This document shows positions 5,745 to 13,226 of a stretch of DNA of 21,626 nt, piece by piece (within the stretch, counting starts at the first letter, position 1; every line of letters begins with the position of its first letter). Under the pieces are notes generated by a model. That model worked only from the letters and a program-made list of their open reading frames with translations, had not been told where the DNA came from and did not search any database. Made by a program: the position numbers and the translations under genes. Source of the DNA: an uncultured Bacilli bacterium (GTDB lineage: Bacteria; Bacillota_I; Bacilli_A; RF39; UBA660); contig CAKPAK010000022.1 in the NCBI GenBank assembly GCA_934132915.1, forward strand, positions 1 through 21,626, given 5' to 3'.

Positions 5745-7439
5745 ACTAAATTTCCCCAATGGATTTTCCTCTACAAATTGAATTGTCTGAATAGATTTTT
5801 CTAAAGATTTTTCATACTGTCCTTTATAAAATAAGGCAGTTGCTTGTTCCAATCCTTGATCTACTTCTGGATACATACTGCGATACCGATTTCCGTAAAG
5901 GATCATTTTTTCACTGAGACTAGAAACTTTGATCATATCGTTTGTTTTGTTATAAATTTTAAAAACTAAATCCCTAGCAGTATCTACACGAATATTTAAT
6001 ATTTTAATTACAATTGGTTTCTTATCTAATTCTTTAACAATTTCACGAATGGCATCTTGTGCTTCCTTTAATTCAACATAATAACTACTTGGGATGATTG
6101 GTAATTTATAGTCTTTTAATTTCATTTTGGCTTGATGCAATAGTTCTTCGATGGTATTTAGTTGTTCTTTGGCACGATATTCATCATCTTGCATACTGGT
6201 AATAGACTTTAATTGATAATCTAAATCATCTTGTAATCGAGATAACTTAACTCCCAAGCCATCTAATTCATCCATTAATTTGGAATAGGCAAAGGTTTTA
6301 CTTTTTCCATGTTCTAATAAATTCTTGAAATCTTCGTTAATGACTTCTAAATTTCTATTCAGTACACTAAACCGATTCATTTCCTCATCCGTTAAATCGT
6401 AAGTAACTTTAATATCATCAATTTGGATATAAATATCATATACAACTTTATTGACTTTTTCTAATTTGTAGCGAAATTTTTTACATCCTTCTTTAAAATT
6501 ATCTTTACATTCTCTTTCTTTATCAAAATCTCTAAATAATGTATTGAAATATTCCAGAATTGTTTTTAATTCAATGTCAGCATCTTTTAACTCTAGTTTT
6601 TTTAAATTTTCCATAATTCCTTTTGTTTTTTTATCAATCTCTTTTAAATTATATTCTACGTTTAAATAATCTAGAGGATACCCATCTCGTTGCATTCTTG
6701 CATAAGCAATATTGGCTTCTTCTATTTTACCAGGAATGAGAATATTGGCCATTAATAAAGCTGAAGGAATATTTTCTAAAGTGTATTTTAGACGATTTAA
6801 TTGCTCTTCAATAATAATTACCACTTCTTCAACATGAACGTAGTCATTATTTTCCATTGCGTTTTCAAATTCAATAAATTGGTCATCAATTTGTTGAAAA
6901 ACAGTTTCAATTGGTTCTTTTAACTCTCCATATTCTTTTTCGCATCGATTGAATTTAGCTTGTAATTCTCGATAAGATACTTTTAACTTCGTAATTAGAG
7001 CTCGGTTTCTTTCTTCAGAATTGGTAATCAATTGAATTTCATCAATTAGTTTTTGACTCTTTTTTTGTAAGGAACCAATTTCTAATTCTATTCCAGCCAT
7101 TTTTTTGACGGCATTTCGATAATCTTTCTTGTCAATTAAAAAATCGACCTCACTGATTTGATCGGTAATCTGTGGTAAGCACTCTTCTTTAATGTAATTG
7201 AATGTTTTATCCCAATCTTCTAGTTTATGTTTTAAATTATCTGTTTTAACTAATCCACGAACTTTGGTAATTTCCGACAAAATTTTCACATTAATTAATT
7301 GATTTTTTTCAATATCTAATTCGCTTATGTAGGCTTTGTATTTTTTGCTTGTTTTTCTTCTTGTTATGGCTAGGGTTAAAAAAACTAGGGCTATAGCAAT
7401 TAAAAAAGTTGTAATTACAATTCCAAATACGTTATCCAT
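5739..7439 (-). CDS. ezrA: Septation ring formation regulator EzrA
   Basis: 566 residues from ATG 7439, close to the roughly 560 of Bacillus EzrA. This start is preceded by GGTGGTGAT, complementary to the 16S 3' end; a start 21 codons upstream has no such site and would add residues before the membrane anchor. EzrA is a membrane-tethered negative regulator of FtsZ ring assembly that also links FtsZ to cell-wall enzymes. The sequence shows one N-terminal membrane segment (about 3-24) followed by basic residues and then about 500 residues of spectrin-like coiled coil. A conserved GNRYRS motif (516-521) lies in the last repeat, followed by a TPR-like helix pair. Two genes for disordered membrane-anchored proteins follow on the same strand. 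Confidence 0.92.
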   Translation of the reverse strand: MDNVFGIVITTFLIAIALVFLTLAITRRKTSKKYKAYISELDIEKNQLINVKILSEITKVRGLVKTDNLKHKLEDWDKTFNYIKEECLPQITDQISEVDFLIDKKDYRNAVKKMAGIELEIGSLQKKSQKLIDEIQLITNSEERNRALITKLKVSYRELQAKFNRCEKEYGELKEPIETVFQQIDDQFIEFENAMENNDYVHVEEVVIIIEEQLNRLKYTLENIPSALLMANILIPGKIEEANIAYARMQRDGYPLDYLNVEYNLKEIDKKTKGIMENLKKLELKDADIELKTILEYFNTLFRDFDKERECKDNFKEGCKKFRYKLEKVNKVVYDIYIQIDDIKVTYDLTDEEMNRFSVLNRNLEVINEDFKNLLEHGKSKTFAYSKLMDELDGLGVKLSRLQDDLDYQLKSITSMQDDEYRAKEQLNTIEELLHQAKMKLKDYKLPIIPSSYYVELKEAQDAIREIVKELDKKPIVIKILNIRVDTARDLVFKIYNKTNDMIKVSSLSEKMILYGNRYRSMYPEVDQGLEQATALFYKGQYEKSLEKSIQTIQFVEENPLGKFSK

Positions 7440-7469
7440 ATTATCACCACCATCTAGATACTTAATAAC

Positions 7470-7478
7470 ATTGTAACA
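7470..7478 (-). promoter_or_regulatory. Possible extended -10 promoter of ezrA
   Basis: TGTTACAAT on the minus strand (TGn plus TACAAT), 30 bases before the ezrA ATG. The -35 position (about 7493-7498, GTGAAT) is poor, so recognition would rely on the extended -10. Confidence 0.45.
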
Positions 7479-7557
7479 TATTTTTTTCGGGAATTCACTC
7501 ACAAATCAATGATTTTACAGAAATAATATTTTTTGTTAGTAAAATACTTCATTTTAT

Positions 7558-7603
7558 TTTTCTTGAAAAGAAAATTTTTTCTATCAAAATAAAGTTTATT
7601 TTG
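7558..7603. repeat. Two adjacent inverted repeats upstream of ezrA
   Basis: TTTTCTT (7558-7564) is mirrored by AAGAAAA (7568-7574), followed by six T on the plus strand. Five bases on, CAAAATAAA (7585-7593) is mirrored by TTTATTTTG (7595-7603) around a single base. They lie in the 240-base gap between typA and ezrA, away from any coding end. They could be operators, an RNA hairpin in an ezrA leader, or AT-rich coincidence. Confidence 0.45.
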
Positions 7604-7670
7604 CATCATCGTTATATCATTTCTTTCCTCTTTTTTTTATCAATTTTTGAATTCTTGTTTATTGGTTATA

Positions 7671-7715
7671 AAAAAAACTGTTTAACAATTTGAGCGTACT
7701 CTTTATTGTTAAACA
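7671..7715 (-). terminator. Rho-independent terminator of typA
   Basis: An 11-bp perfect stem (7705-7715 with 7679-7689) around a 15-base loop, followed on the minus strand by one G and seven T residues. It begins 22 bases after the typA stop codon and isolates typA from ezrA. Confidence 0.85.
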
Positions 7716-7736
7716 ATTCATGGTTACTGATTGTGC

Positions 7737-9545
7737 TTATTTTTTGCTATCGTGTTTTTTTCTTAATTCTGTATTTAAAATTTCTTTACGAAGGCGGATG
7801 TTTTCTGGCGTAACTTCGACTAATTCATCCATATTAATATACTCTAGAGCATATTCTAGGGTGATTGGACGAGGTCTTTTTAAAACAACGGTATGATCTG
7901 AACCTGCTGCTCTTGTATTGGTTAATTGTTTTCCTTTTACCACATTTACCGCTAAATCGGTTTCACGATTACACTCTCCTACAATCATTCCTTCATAAAC
8001 GTCGCAACCGGGTTCAATGAACATAATTCCTCTATCTTCTAAATTTCCAATACTATATGCGGTGGATTTTCCGTTTTCCATGGAAACGAGAACCCCTAGT
8101 TTTCTTTCCCCGATATTTACATTTTCGACTGGTGCATATTCTTTAAAAGTATGATTGATAATTCCATAACCTTTGGTCATGGTCATAAAATCGGTCATGA
8201 AACCAATTAATCCTCTTGATGGAATGGTGTAATTTAAACGAACTAATTCGTTTTCGTTGGTCATGTTATCCATTTTGGCGCCTCTGTTGCCTAGAGCTTC
8301 AATCACATTACCAACGCTGGCCTCTGGAACTTCTACTTGTAAATCTTCATATGGTTCACATTTTATACCATCAATTTCTTTAATGATAACCTCAGGCTTT
8401 GACACTTGTAGTTCAAACCCTTCACGGCGCATATTTTCGATTAAGATAGATAAATGAAGTTCTCCACGACCAGATACGGTCCAAGACTCATTGCCTGATT
8501 GTTCTACTTTTAAACTAACATCTTTCTGCGTTTCTCTAAATAGGCGATCAGCGATTTTACTGGCTGTTACAAACTTTCCTTCTTTTCCCGCAAAAGGGCT
8601 ATTATTGGTCATAAAAGTCATTTTTAAGGTTGGTTCATCGATTCTTAAAATAGGTAATGCTTCTTCTTTTCCTACGTTACAAACGGTTTCTCCAACAGAA
8701 ATATCAGGCATTCCGGCAATGGCTACAATATCTCCGGCTGTAGCAGAAGGAATTTCTATTCTTTTTAATCCATCAAAGCCAAATAATTTTTGAATTCTAA
8801 ATTGTTTAATGCTTCCATCTAGTCGCACACAAGATACCATTTCATTTACTTTGATATTACCACTAGAGATTTTTCCGATGCCTATTCGACCAACAAAATC
8901 ATTATAATCTAGTAAAGCTGGTTGAAATTGTAAATTTCCTTCAGGATTAACCTTTGGTTCGGGAATCTCGTCAATAATTAATTTAAATAAATCGTCATAA
9001 CTTTCTTGTTGGGTTGCCGGATTGGGATCTAGGCTAGCTGTTCCATTTAATGCGGAAACATAGGCTGTTTTAAATTCTAATTGGTCATCGTCGGCTCCAA
9101 GTTCAATAAATAAGTCTAAAACCTCATCTAAAACTTTTTCCACACGAGCGGTTGGCTTGTCTACTTTATTGATAATGACGATTGGTTTTACGCCAGCTTC
9201 TAAAGCTTTTTTTAAAACAAATCTTGTCTGAGGCATGGTTCCTTCATAGGCATCAACAACAAGTAAAACACCATCCACCATATTCATAATTCTCTCTACT
9301 TCTCCTCCAAAATCAGCATGACCTGGCGTATCTAAGATGTTGATTTTATAGCCGTTATAATGAATGGCTGTTGTTTTAGCGAGAATGGTAATTCCTCTTT
9401 CCCTTTCAATTGCATTAGAGTCCATCACTCTTGTTTCGACTTCTTCATTCTCTCGAAATGTTCCTGATTTTTTTAGGAGTTGATCCACTAATGTTGTTTT
9501 TCCATGATCGACATGGGCAATAATTGCAATATTTCTAATTTTCAT
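7737..9545 (-). CDS. typA: Ribosome-associated GTPase TypA/BipA
   Basis: 602 residues, normal family length. TypA/BipA is a translational GTPase related to EF-G and LepA that assists 50S assembly, notably under cold or other stress. Visible motifs are the P loop AHVDHGKT (10-17), the switch region RERGITI (48-54), DTPGH (72-76) and NKVD (126-129). The EF-G-like domains and the TypA-specific C-terminal domain, with YGIINH and GRGELHLSILIENMRREG segments, follow. The ATG start has AGAGGTG upstream, and an extended -10 promoter lies 33 bases before the ATG. It appears monocistronic, with a strong terminator downstream. Confidence 0.97.
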   Translation of the reverse strand: MKIRNIAIIAHVDHGKTTLVDQLLKKSGTFRENEEVETRVMDSNAIERERGITILAKTTAIHYNGYKINILDTPGHADFGGEVERIMNMVDGVLLVVDAYEGTMPQTRFVLKKALEAGVKPIVIINKVDKPTARVEKVLDEVLDLFIELGADDDQLEFKTAYVSALNGTASLDPNPATQQESYDDLFKLIIDEIPEPKVNPEGNLQFQPALLDYNDFVGRIGIGKISSGNIKVNEMVSCVRLDGSIKQFRIQKLFGFDGLKRIEIPSATAGDIVAIAGMPDISVGETVCNVGKEEALPILRIDEPTLKMTFMTNNSPFAGKEGKFVTASKIADRLFRETQKDVSLKVEQSGNESWTVSGRGELHLSILIENMRREGFELQVSKPEVIIKEIDGIKCEPYEDLQVEVPEASVGNVIEALGNRGAKMDNMTNENELVRLNYTIPSRGLIGFMTDFMTMTKGYGIINHTFKEYAPVENVNIGERKLGVLVSMENGKSTAYSIGNLEDRGIMFIEPGCDVYEGMIVGECNRETDLAVNVVKGKQLTNTRAAGSDHTVVLKRPRPITLEYALEYINMDELVEVTPENIRLRKEILNTELRKKHDSKK

Positions 9546-9577
9546 TTTCCTACACCTCTTTTTTTCTTGCTTTGTCT

Positions 9578-9586
9578 ATTATATCA
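9578..9586 (-). promoter_or_regulatory. Extended -10 promoter of typA
   Basis: TGATATAAT on the minus strand (TGn plus a perfect TATAAT), 33 bases before the typA ATG. The -35 region at about 9600-9606 is weak (CTTTCA). Confidence 0.6.
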
Positions 9587-9692
9587 TAAAATTAGTGGAT
9601 TGAAAGCATTTTTTTCTAAAAAAATTACTTTCTGGTTATTTTTCTGTTTTTTTCTAGGAAAGTGCTGAAGAAGTATTGACCTTTTCTCTCAA

Positions 9693-10628
9693 TTATTCTA
9701 AACTAACATTTTTCCCTAATTTGTTTAATCGTTTTAAAGAAACAAGGAAACTTTGATATTCGGCGCTGATGGTTCCTAGTACTTCAAAATTCGTAATAAT
9801 TTTATCATAGTAAGTATAAATTAATATGATTGTGCCGACTTCCATTTCCCCCATTCGAATTAAATAGACGCTATAAATAATCATTCCATACTTGGTAAGT
9901 TCGATGATCCCTAAAACTAAATAAATGAGCGCTTCGGCTAGGAGATTAAATCTTTTATTGGATTTTAAATACTCTATATTGCTTTGTTGGAATTTTTTAA
10001 AGGTATTTGTAGGCGTTTCGTTGTTTTTTAATTTATCATAAATCTGATGCGCAATGACGGTCTTTCGATCAAGAGAAGTTTTGCGTTTAATGTTTTCGTT
10101 TTTGATTTGATTGCTAGAGATAATCATCAGCATAATCATTAGGATAGAAACAATTATGGTGATTAGGAAAATATAGAAGTTCTGTGTTAAAAAATAAAAA
10201 TAAATAAATAACAATTCTAAAATTTGAATGATTCTTGCTACACCATTTCCTAAAAAATTACAGAGAATATCAATATCTGTATTTATGACGTTTGTATACT
10301 CGCCTAATGTAATTTTTTTGATTCCTTCTGGGTTATTTTTGGTAATTAGGGCTGTATATCCTAGGTAAAGTTTATTATAAAATTGAAACCAGCTGACTTG
10401 ATTTAAATATTGCCAAATATAATAAAAGATGCTGATCAGGATAATTATAATGATAAGAGAATAAGTTTTGGGATAATTTTCTTCACTCAAATAATTGATG
10501 GTATTACTCCAAAAGATTGGAATGATTAATAAGAGACCACGAATAAATACAGAGGTGATTATTTTATAAAATAACTCTTTTGAAGAATCTTTTATTACGA
10601 TTTTTGTATAATTATCTTTATTTTTCAT
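9693..10628 (-). CDS. ABC-exporter transmembrane domain protein lacking an ATPase domain
   Basis: 311 residues. About six membrane segments can be placed (roughly 27-46, 56-75, 131-150, 151-171, 232-252 and 262-282). Their spacing and the long intervening helices (for example GEYTNVINTDID, 107-118) match the type I ABC exporter membrane fold. The C-terminal FLVSLKRLNKL corresponds to the helix that normally leads into the nucleotide-binding domain, but the protein stops there. No Walker A or signature motif occurs in it or in the 147 bases that follow. It may be a truncated exporter, or a membrane half using an ATPase encoded elsewhere. It starts 52 bases after the prepilin-like gene with AGGTGAT before ATG, so the two are probably co-transcribed. 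Substrate unknown. Confidence 0.7.
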   Translation of the reverse strand: MKNKDNYTKIVIKDSSKELFYKIITSVFIRGLLLIIPIFWSNTINYLSEENYPKTYSLIIIIILISIFYYIWQYLNQVSWFQFYNKLYLGYTALITKNNPEGIKKITLGEYTNVINTDIDILCNFLGNGVARIIQILELLFIYFYFLTQNFYIFLITIIVSILMIMLMIISSNQIKNENIKRKTSLDRKTVIAHQIYDKLKNNETPTNTFKKFQQSNIEYLKSNKRFNLLAEALIYLVLGIIELTKYGMIIYSVYLIRMGEMEVGTIILIYTYYDKIITNFEVLGTISAEYQSFLVSLKRLNKLGKNVSLE

Positions 10629-10680
10629 CTCATCACCTATTCTATTCTTTAGTATAGGTTTTTTCTTAACTTTTATGCGA

Positions 10681-12066
10681 TTAATCTATTTCTTCATATT
10701 TGATATGTGGCGCTAGTGCTAAGGTATTATCGCTACTGGTAGGAAGAACTTCATAAAGGATGTTGCAAGTTGAAGTGTTACCAGCAAGACAGGTATATTT
10801 GGTGTTAGAAATAATTTTTGTTTTTCCTGTATTCCAGTCTAATTTGATTGGCTCGATTAGGGTAAATTTGCCATTAAAAGGATTAAAGGAATATTCTTTA
10901 CTATAAAGATTTTTCGACGATTTGGAAAGCAATTGGGCGGTTTGGTATTGTCTTATACTAATTCTTGTTGTAGTGGCACGATAGGTATATTTTTTTGCCG
11001 TATTTCCTTGGGGGCTGCTACTTTGCGATACACTCTTTACATATTGGGGAGATGAACAGGTAGAGGAAGAATTACTTTGGGTATTCAAACAAGTAATTTT
11101 TCCTCTGGTAGGATAACTGGCTCTGTTTAGCAATCCGGATAAAATAAACTGACTTCCATCATAAAGAAGTTTCGTGCCATAATAATAATTTGCCCCAGTA
11201 CTGATTGTTGATCCACTTGCATTTTTGGTGACGGATTGCCTAAAGGATGCTGTTGACGTACTGATTAAAATTTTATAACTATTTAAATAAATAGAAGTGC
11301 GTTTAAAAAGAAGTTGATTCCCGGATTTATTCGAAGCCAAAAAATAGCGATTTGAAGAAATCGTACTATAATTAACGGGTGTTTCTAAAGTTGTCGTCGG
11401 CGTGCTACTTCCTAAGGAAGAAATGGCCATTTTTTGATAAAAGGTATAATTCGATGGTTCAAAAAATGAGTAAGAAGTAGTACTACCGGTTGTTTCTTTA
11501 TAATTTCCCATTGTCGTTGTTTGCGGGTTCACCTGATACTCTTCTGTTTTGGGACAAGACGTATTTGCGGTCATTCCAATTATTTCGTAAGTTGTTTTTT
11601 CTTCAGAAGAAACTTCGGTTATTTTTCGAATGATGATTTCACAGAAGCCAATATTCTTGTCGTCTTTAGGATTGATTAAAATAGGAGTCTTTTCCCCATT
11701 TTCTTCTTTGGTTGTTCCTTTTAAAAAGCCCGTACTTACTAGGGATTGTAAGTTGGTTTGGATTTGATAAACTTTTAAATTGGGGTTAGTCGAGTTGACT
11801 TTTTCCCTCGTGAGTTTCACTCCTGTTTTTACGCCTTGGGCATTGTATTCTTCTAAAGTGCTTTCTTCCCCCATTAAATCTAGTTCTTCAAAAAGTTCGG
11901 TTCCAGCGATTTTAATATTGGATACCATCATATTATAAGTACTTTCTCTACTTCCCTTTATCGTTCTTAAGACACCAGGTACGGCAATTAAGCCTAATAG
12001 TGCAATAATTGCAATCACCGCTAAAACTTCAATTAGGGTGAATCCTTTCCGATTTAATTTTTTCAT
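10681..12066 (-). CDS. Type IV prepilin-like protein with large C-terminal domain
   Basis: 461 residues from ATG 12066, with AGGTGG upstream. The N-terminus is a class III signal: basic MKKLNRKG, cleavage expected after G8, then FTLIE with the conserved Glu at E13, and one hydrophobic helix (about 9-32). The rest is far longer than a major pilin (150-200) and rich in S, T and N. Six cysteines are visible outside the signal, with two close pairs (CLNTQSNSSSTC and CLAGNTSTC) that could form disulfide loops in an exported domain. Processing would need a prepilin peptidase; no pilus assembly ATPase, PilC-like protein or peptidase lies in the window. It could be a minor pilin, pseudopilin or a surface protein using this export route. 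Confidence 0.8.
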   Translation of the reverse strand: MKKLNRKGFTLIEVLAVIAIIALLGLIAVPGVLRTIKGSRESTYNMMVSNIKIAGTELFEELDLMGEESTLEEYNAQGVKTGVKLTREKVNSTNPNLKVYQIQTNLQSLVSTGFLKGTTKEENGEKTPILINPKDDKNIGFCEIIIRKITEVSSEEKTTYEIIGMTANTSCPKTEEYQVNPQTTTMGNYKETTGSTTSYSFFEPSNYTFYQKMAISSLGSSTPTTTLETPVNYSTISSNRYFLASNKSGNQLLFKRTSIYLNSYKILISTSTASFRQSVTKNASGSTISTGANYYYGTKLLYDGSQFILSGLLNRASYPTRGKITCLNTQSNSSSTCSSPQYVKSVSQSSSPQGNTAKKYTYRATTTRISIRQYQTAQLLSKSSKNLYSKEYSFNPFNGKFTLIEPIKLDWNTGKTKIISNTKYTCLAGNTSTCNILYEVLPTSSDNTLALAPHIKYEEID

Positions 12067-12090
12067 CTTCCACCTACTTTAATTAGTTTA

Positions 12091-12119
12091 AGTATATAAT
12101 AAAAAGATATTCTTTGCAA
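12091..12119 (-). promoter_or_regulatory. Promoter of the prepilin-like gene inside the preceding terminator
   Basis: TTGCAA (12119-12114), 17 bases, TATACT (12096-12091) on the minus strand. The -35 box lies in the loop of the terminator hairpin 12101-12138 and the spacer covers its 3' arm. The -10 ends 24 bases before the ATG. Confidence 0.5.
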
Positions 12120-12138
12120 TTGATTTGAATATCTTTTT
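12101..12138 (-). terminator. Terminator after sigG-ylmC (bidirectional hairpin)
   Basis: AAAAAGATATTC pairs perfectly with GAATATCTTTTT (12 bp) around a 14-base loop. It begins directly after the ylmC stop codon. The U tract on the minus strand is five residues before an A. Confidence 0.8.
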
Positions 12139-12139
12139 T

Positions 12140-12379
12140 TTAAATTCTTTTGTTGCCATCAATTAAAATAATGTCATCTCCAATTTTAATTAATTGACTC
12201 CAATCTAAATAAATTTCTTCTTTTTGAGAAGTTAAAAATCTTCTACTTCCTTTTGATTCCTCTAAAACAATTTTAGAAATCATTCCATTAGTGGAGATGA
12301 TGACATCAATAATGGTTCCTATTCTAGAGCCTGTTGAAATATCAACAACCTCTTTCTCCTGTAAATCGGATAAATTCAT
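12140..12379 (-). CDS. ylmC: YlmC/YmxH family PRC-barrel protein
   Basis: 79 residues, the usual length. The small PRC-barrel pattern is clear: LSDLQEKEVVDISTGSRIGTI, a central IVLEES strand, and the closing LDWSQLIKIGDDIILID, which matches Bacillus YlmC/YmxH. The molecular role of these proteins is not established; the family is typical of endospore formers and often lies near sigma-E/sigma-G genes. Here it follows sigG by 19 bases with AGGGAGG before its ATG, so it should share the sigG transcript, as in Bacillus synteny. A strong terminator follows at once. Confidence 0.88.
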   Translation of the reverse strand: MNLSDLQEKEVVDISTGSRIGTIIDVIISTNGMISKIVLEESKGSRRFLTSQKEEIYLDWSQLIKIGDDIILIDGNKRI

Positions 12380-12398
12380 TTTTCCTCCCTATTTCATT

Positions 12399-13175
12399 TT
12401 ATTCTTTGATGTTCTTTTTCAGTACTTTTATGGCATTTTTTTCAATCCGGGAGATTTGGGCTTGACTAATTCCTAACTCACTAGCAATTTCCATTTGCGT
12501 TTTTCCTACTAAAAAACGGGCTTCTAAAATTTGGCGATCGCGTGGTTTAAGGTTGTTCATTGCTTTGTCAACAGCTAGTTTATAGTCGAGATCATATTCT
12601 TCTTTTTTGTTACTAATTTGATCGAAAAGATAAATGGTATCACCACCATCGTTGTAAATGGGTTCATACATACTTACAGGCTCACGTAATGACTCTAGGG
12701 CATTGGCAATTTCATATTCACTAGTTCCTAAGATGGCGGATAGTTCTTTATCGGTTGGCTCGAGACCATTTTCGGTAACCATTTCTTCTTTTAATTTTAA
12801 TACTTTATAAGCTAAATCTTTTACACTCCGACTTACGCGAATGGCCGAATTATCTCTTAAATAGCGCTTGATTTCTCCTAAAATCATAGGAACCGCATAA
12901 GTTGATAGTTTGACATCGTAGGAAGTATCAAAGTTATCAATCGCTTTCACTAATCCCAAGCACCCTACTTGAAACAAGTCATCAAGATTATCGGTCTTAC
13001 CATTAAACTTTTTTAAGATAGATAGAACTAATTTTAAATTGCCATGAATTAAATCTTCTCTAGCAAAAGGATCCCCTTCTTTCATTTTTTGAAACAACTC
13101 TTTTGTTTCTTCATTGGTTAAAACTTTCATATTCGCAGTATTCACGCCACAAATTTCTACTTTATGACGTGCCAT
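12399..13175 (-). CDS. sigG: Forespore-specific RNA polymerase sigma factor SigG
   Basis: 258 residues, full length for sigma-G. The N-terminus starts with MARHKVEICGVNT, very close to the MSRNKVEICGVDT of Bacillus SigG and diagnostic against SigF and SigB. Region 2 is at about 35-110 (DDLFQVGCLGLVKAIDNFD, STYAVPMILGEIKRYLRD), region 3 follows with IRVSRSVKDLAYK, and region 4 near 205-255 has the helix-turn-helix GKTQMEIASELGISQAQISRIE. SigG directs late forespore genes (coat precursors, SASPs, germination). The Shine-Dalgarno (GAAAGGAG) lies inside the 3' arm of a strong hairpin that starts at the stop codon of the upstream kinase-fold gene, so translation is probably restricted. No clear sigma-F promoter is visible in the 48-base gap. 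Confidence 0.96.
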   Translation of the reverse strand: MARHKVEICGVNTANMKVLTNEETKELFQKMKEGDPFAREDLIHGNLKLVLSILKKFNGKTDNLDDLFQVGCLGLVKAIDNFDTSYDVKLSTYAVPMILGEIKRYLRDNSAIRVSRSVKDLAYKVLKLKEEMVTENGLEPTDKELSAILGTSEYEIANALESLREPVSMYEPIYNDGGDTIYLFDQISNKKEEYDLDYKLAVDKAMNNLKPRDRQILEARFLVGKTQMEIASELGISQAQISRIEKNAIKVLKKNIKE

Positions 13176-13177
13176 TT

Positions 13178-13226
13178 AAAAAAATTCTCCTTTCTACTCA
13201 CATCTTGAGCAATTGGGAGAATTTTT
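13178..13226 (-). promoter_or_regulatory. Hairpin that buries the sigG ribosome-binding site, with terminator-like U tract
   Basis: On the minus strand AAAAATTCTCC (13226-13216) pairs perfectly with GGAGAATTTTT (13190-13180) around a 25-base loop, followed by further U residues to 13178. The 5' arm starts at the stop codon of the kinase-fold gene. The 3' arm contains the GGAG of the sigG Shine-Dalgarno, and the AUG comes three bases after the U tract. The element can act as a terminator for the upstream gene and as a translation block on read-through transcripts. Confidence 0.75.

Noticed and set aside
7440..7502. 21-codon upstream extension of EzrA
   Set aside because: It covers the likely promoter and ribosome-binding site and would place residues before the membrane anchor, unlike the family.
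10630..10660. Plus-strand terminator CCTAT/ATAGG followed by six T
   Set aside because: The stem is only five pairs, and no plus-strand gene exists nearby to be terminated.
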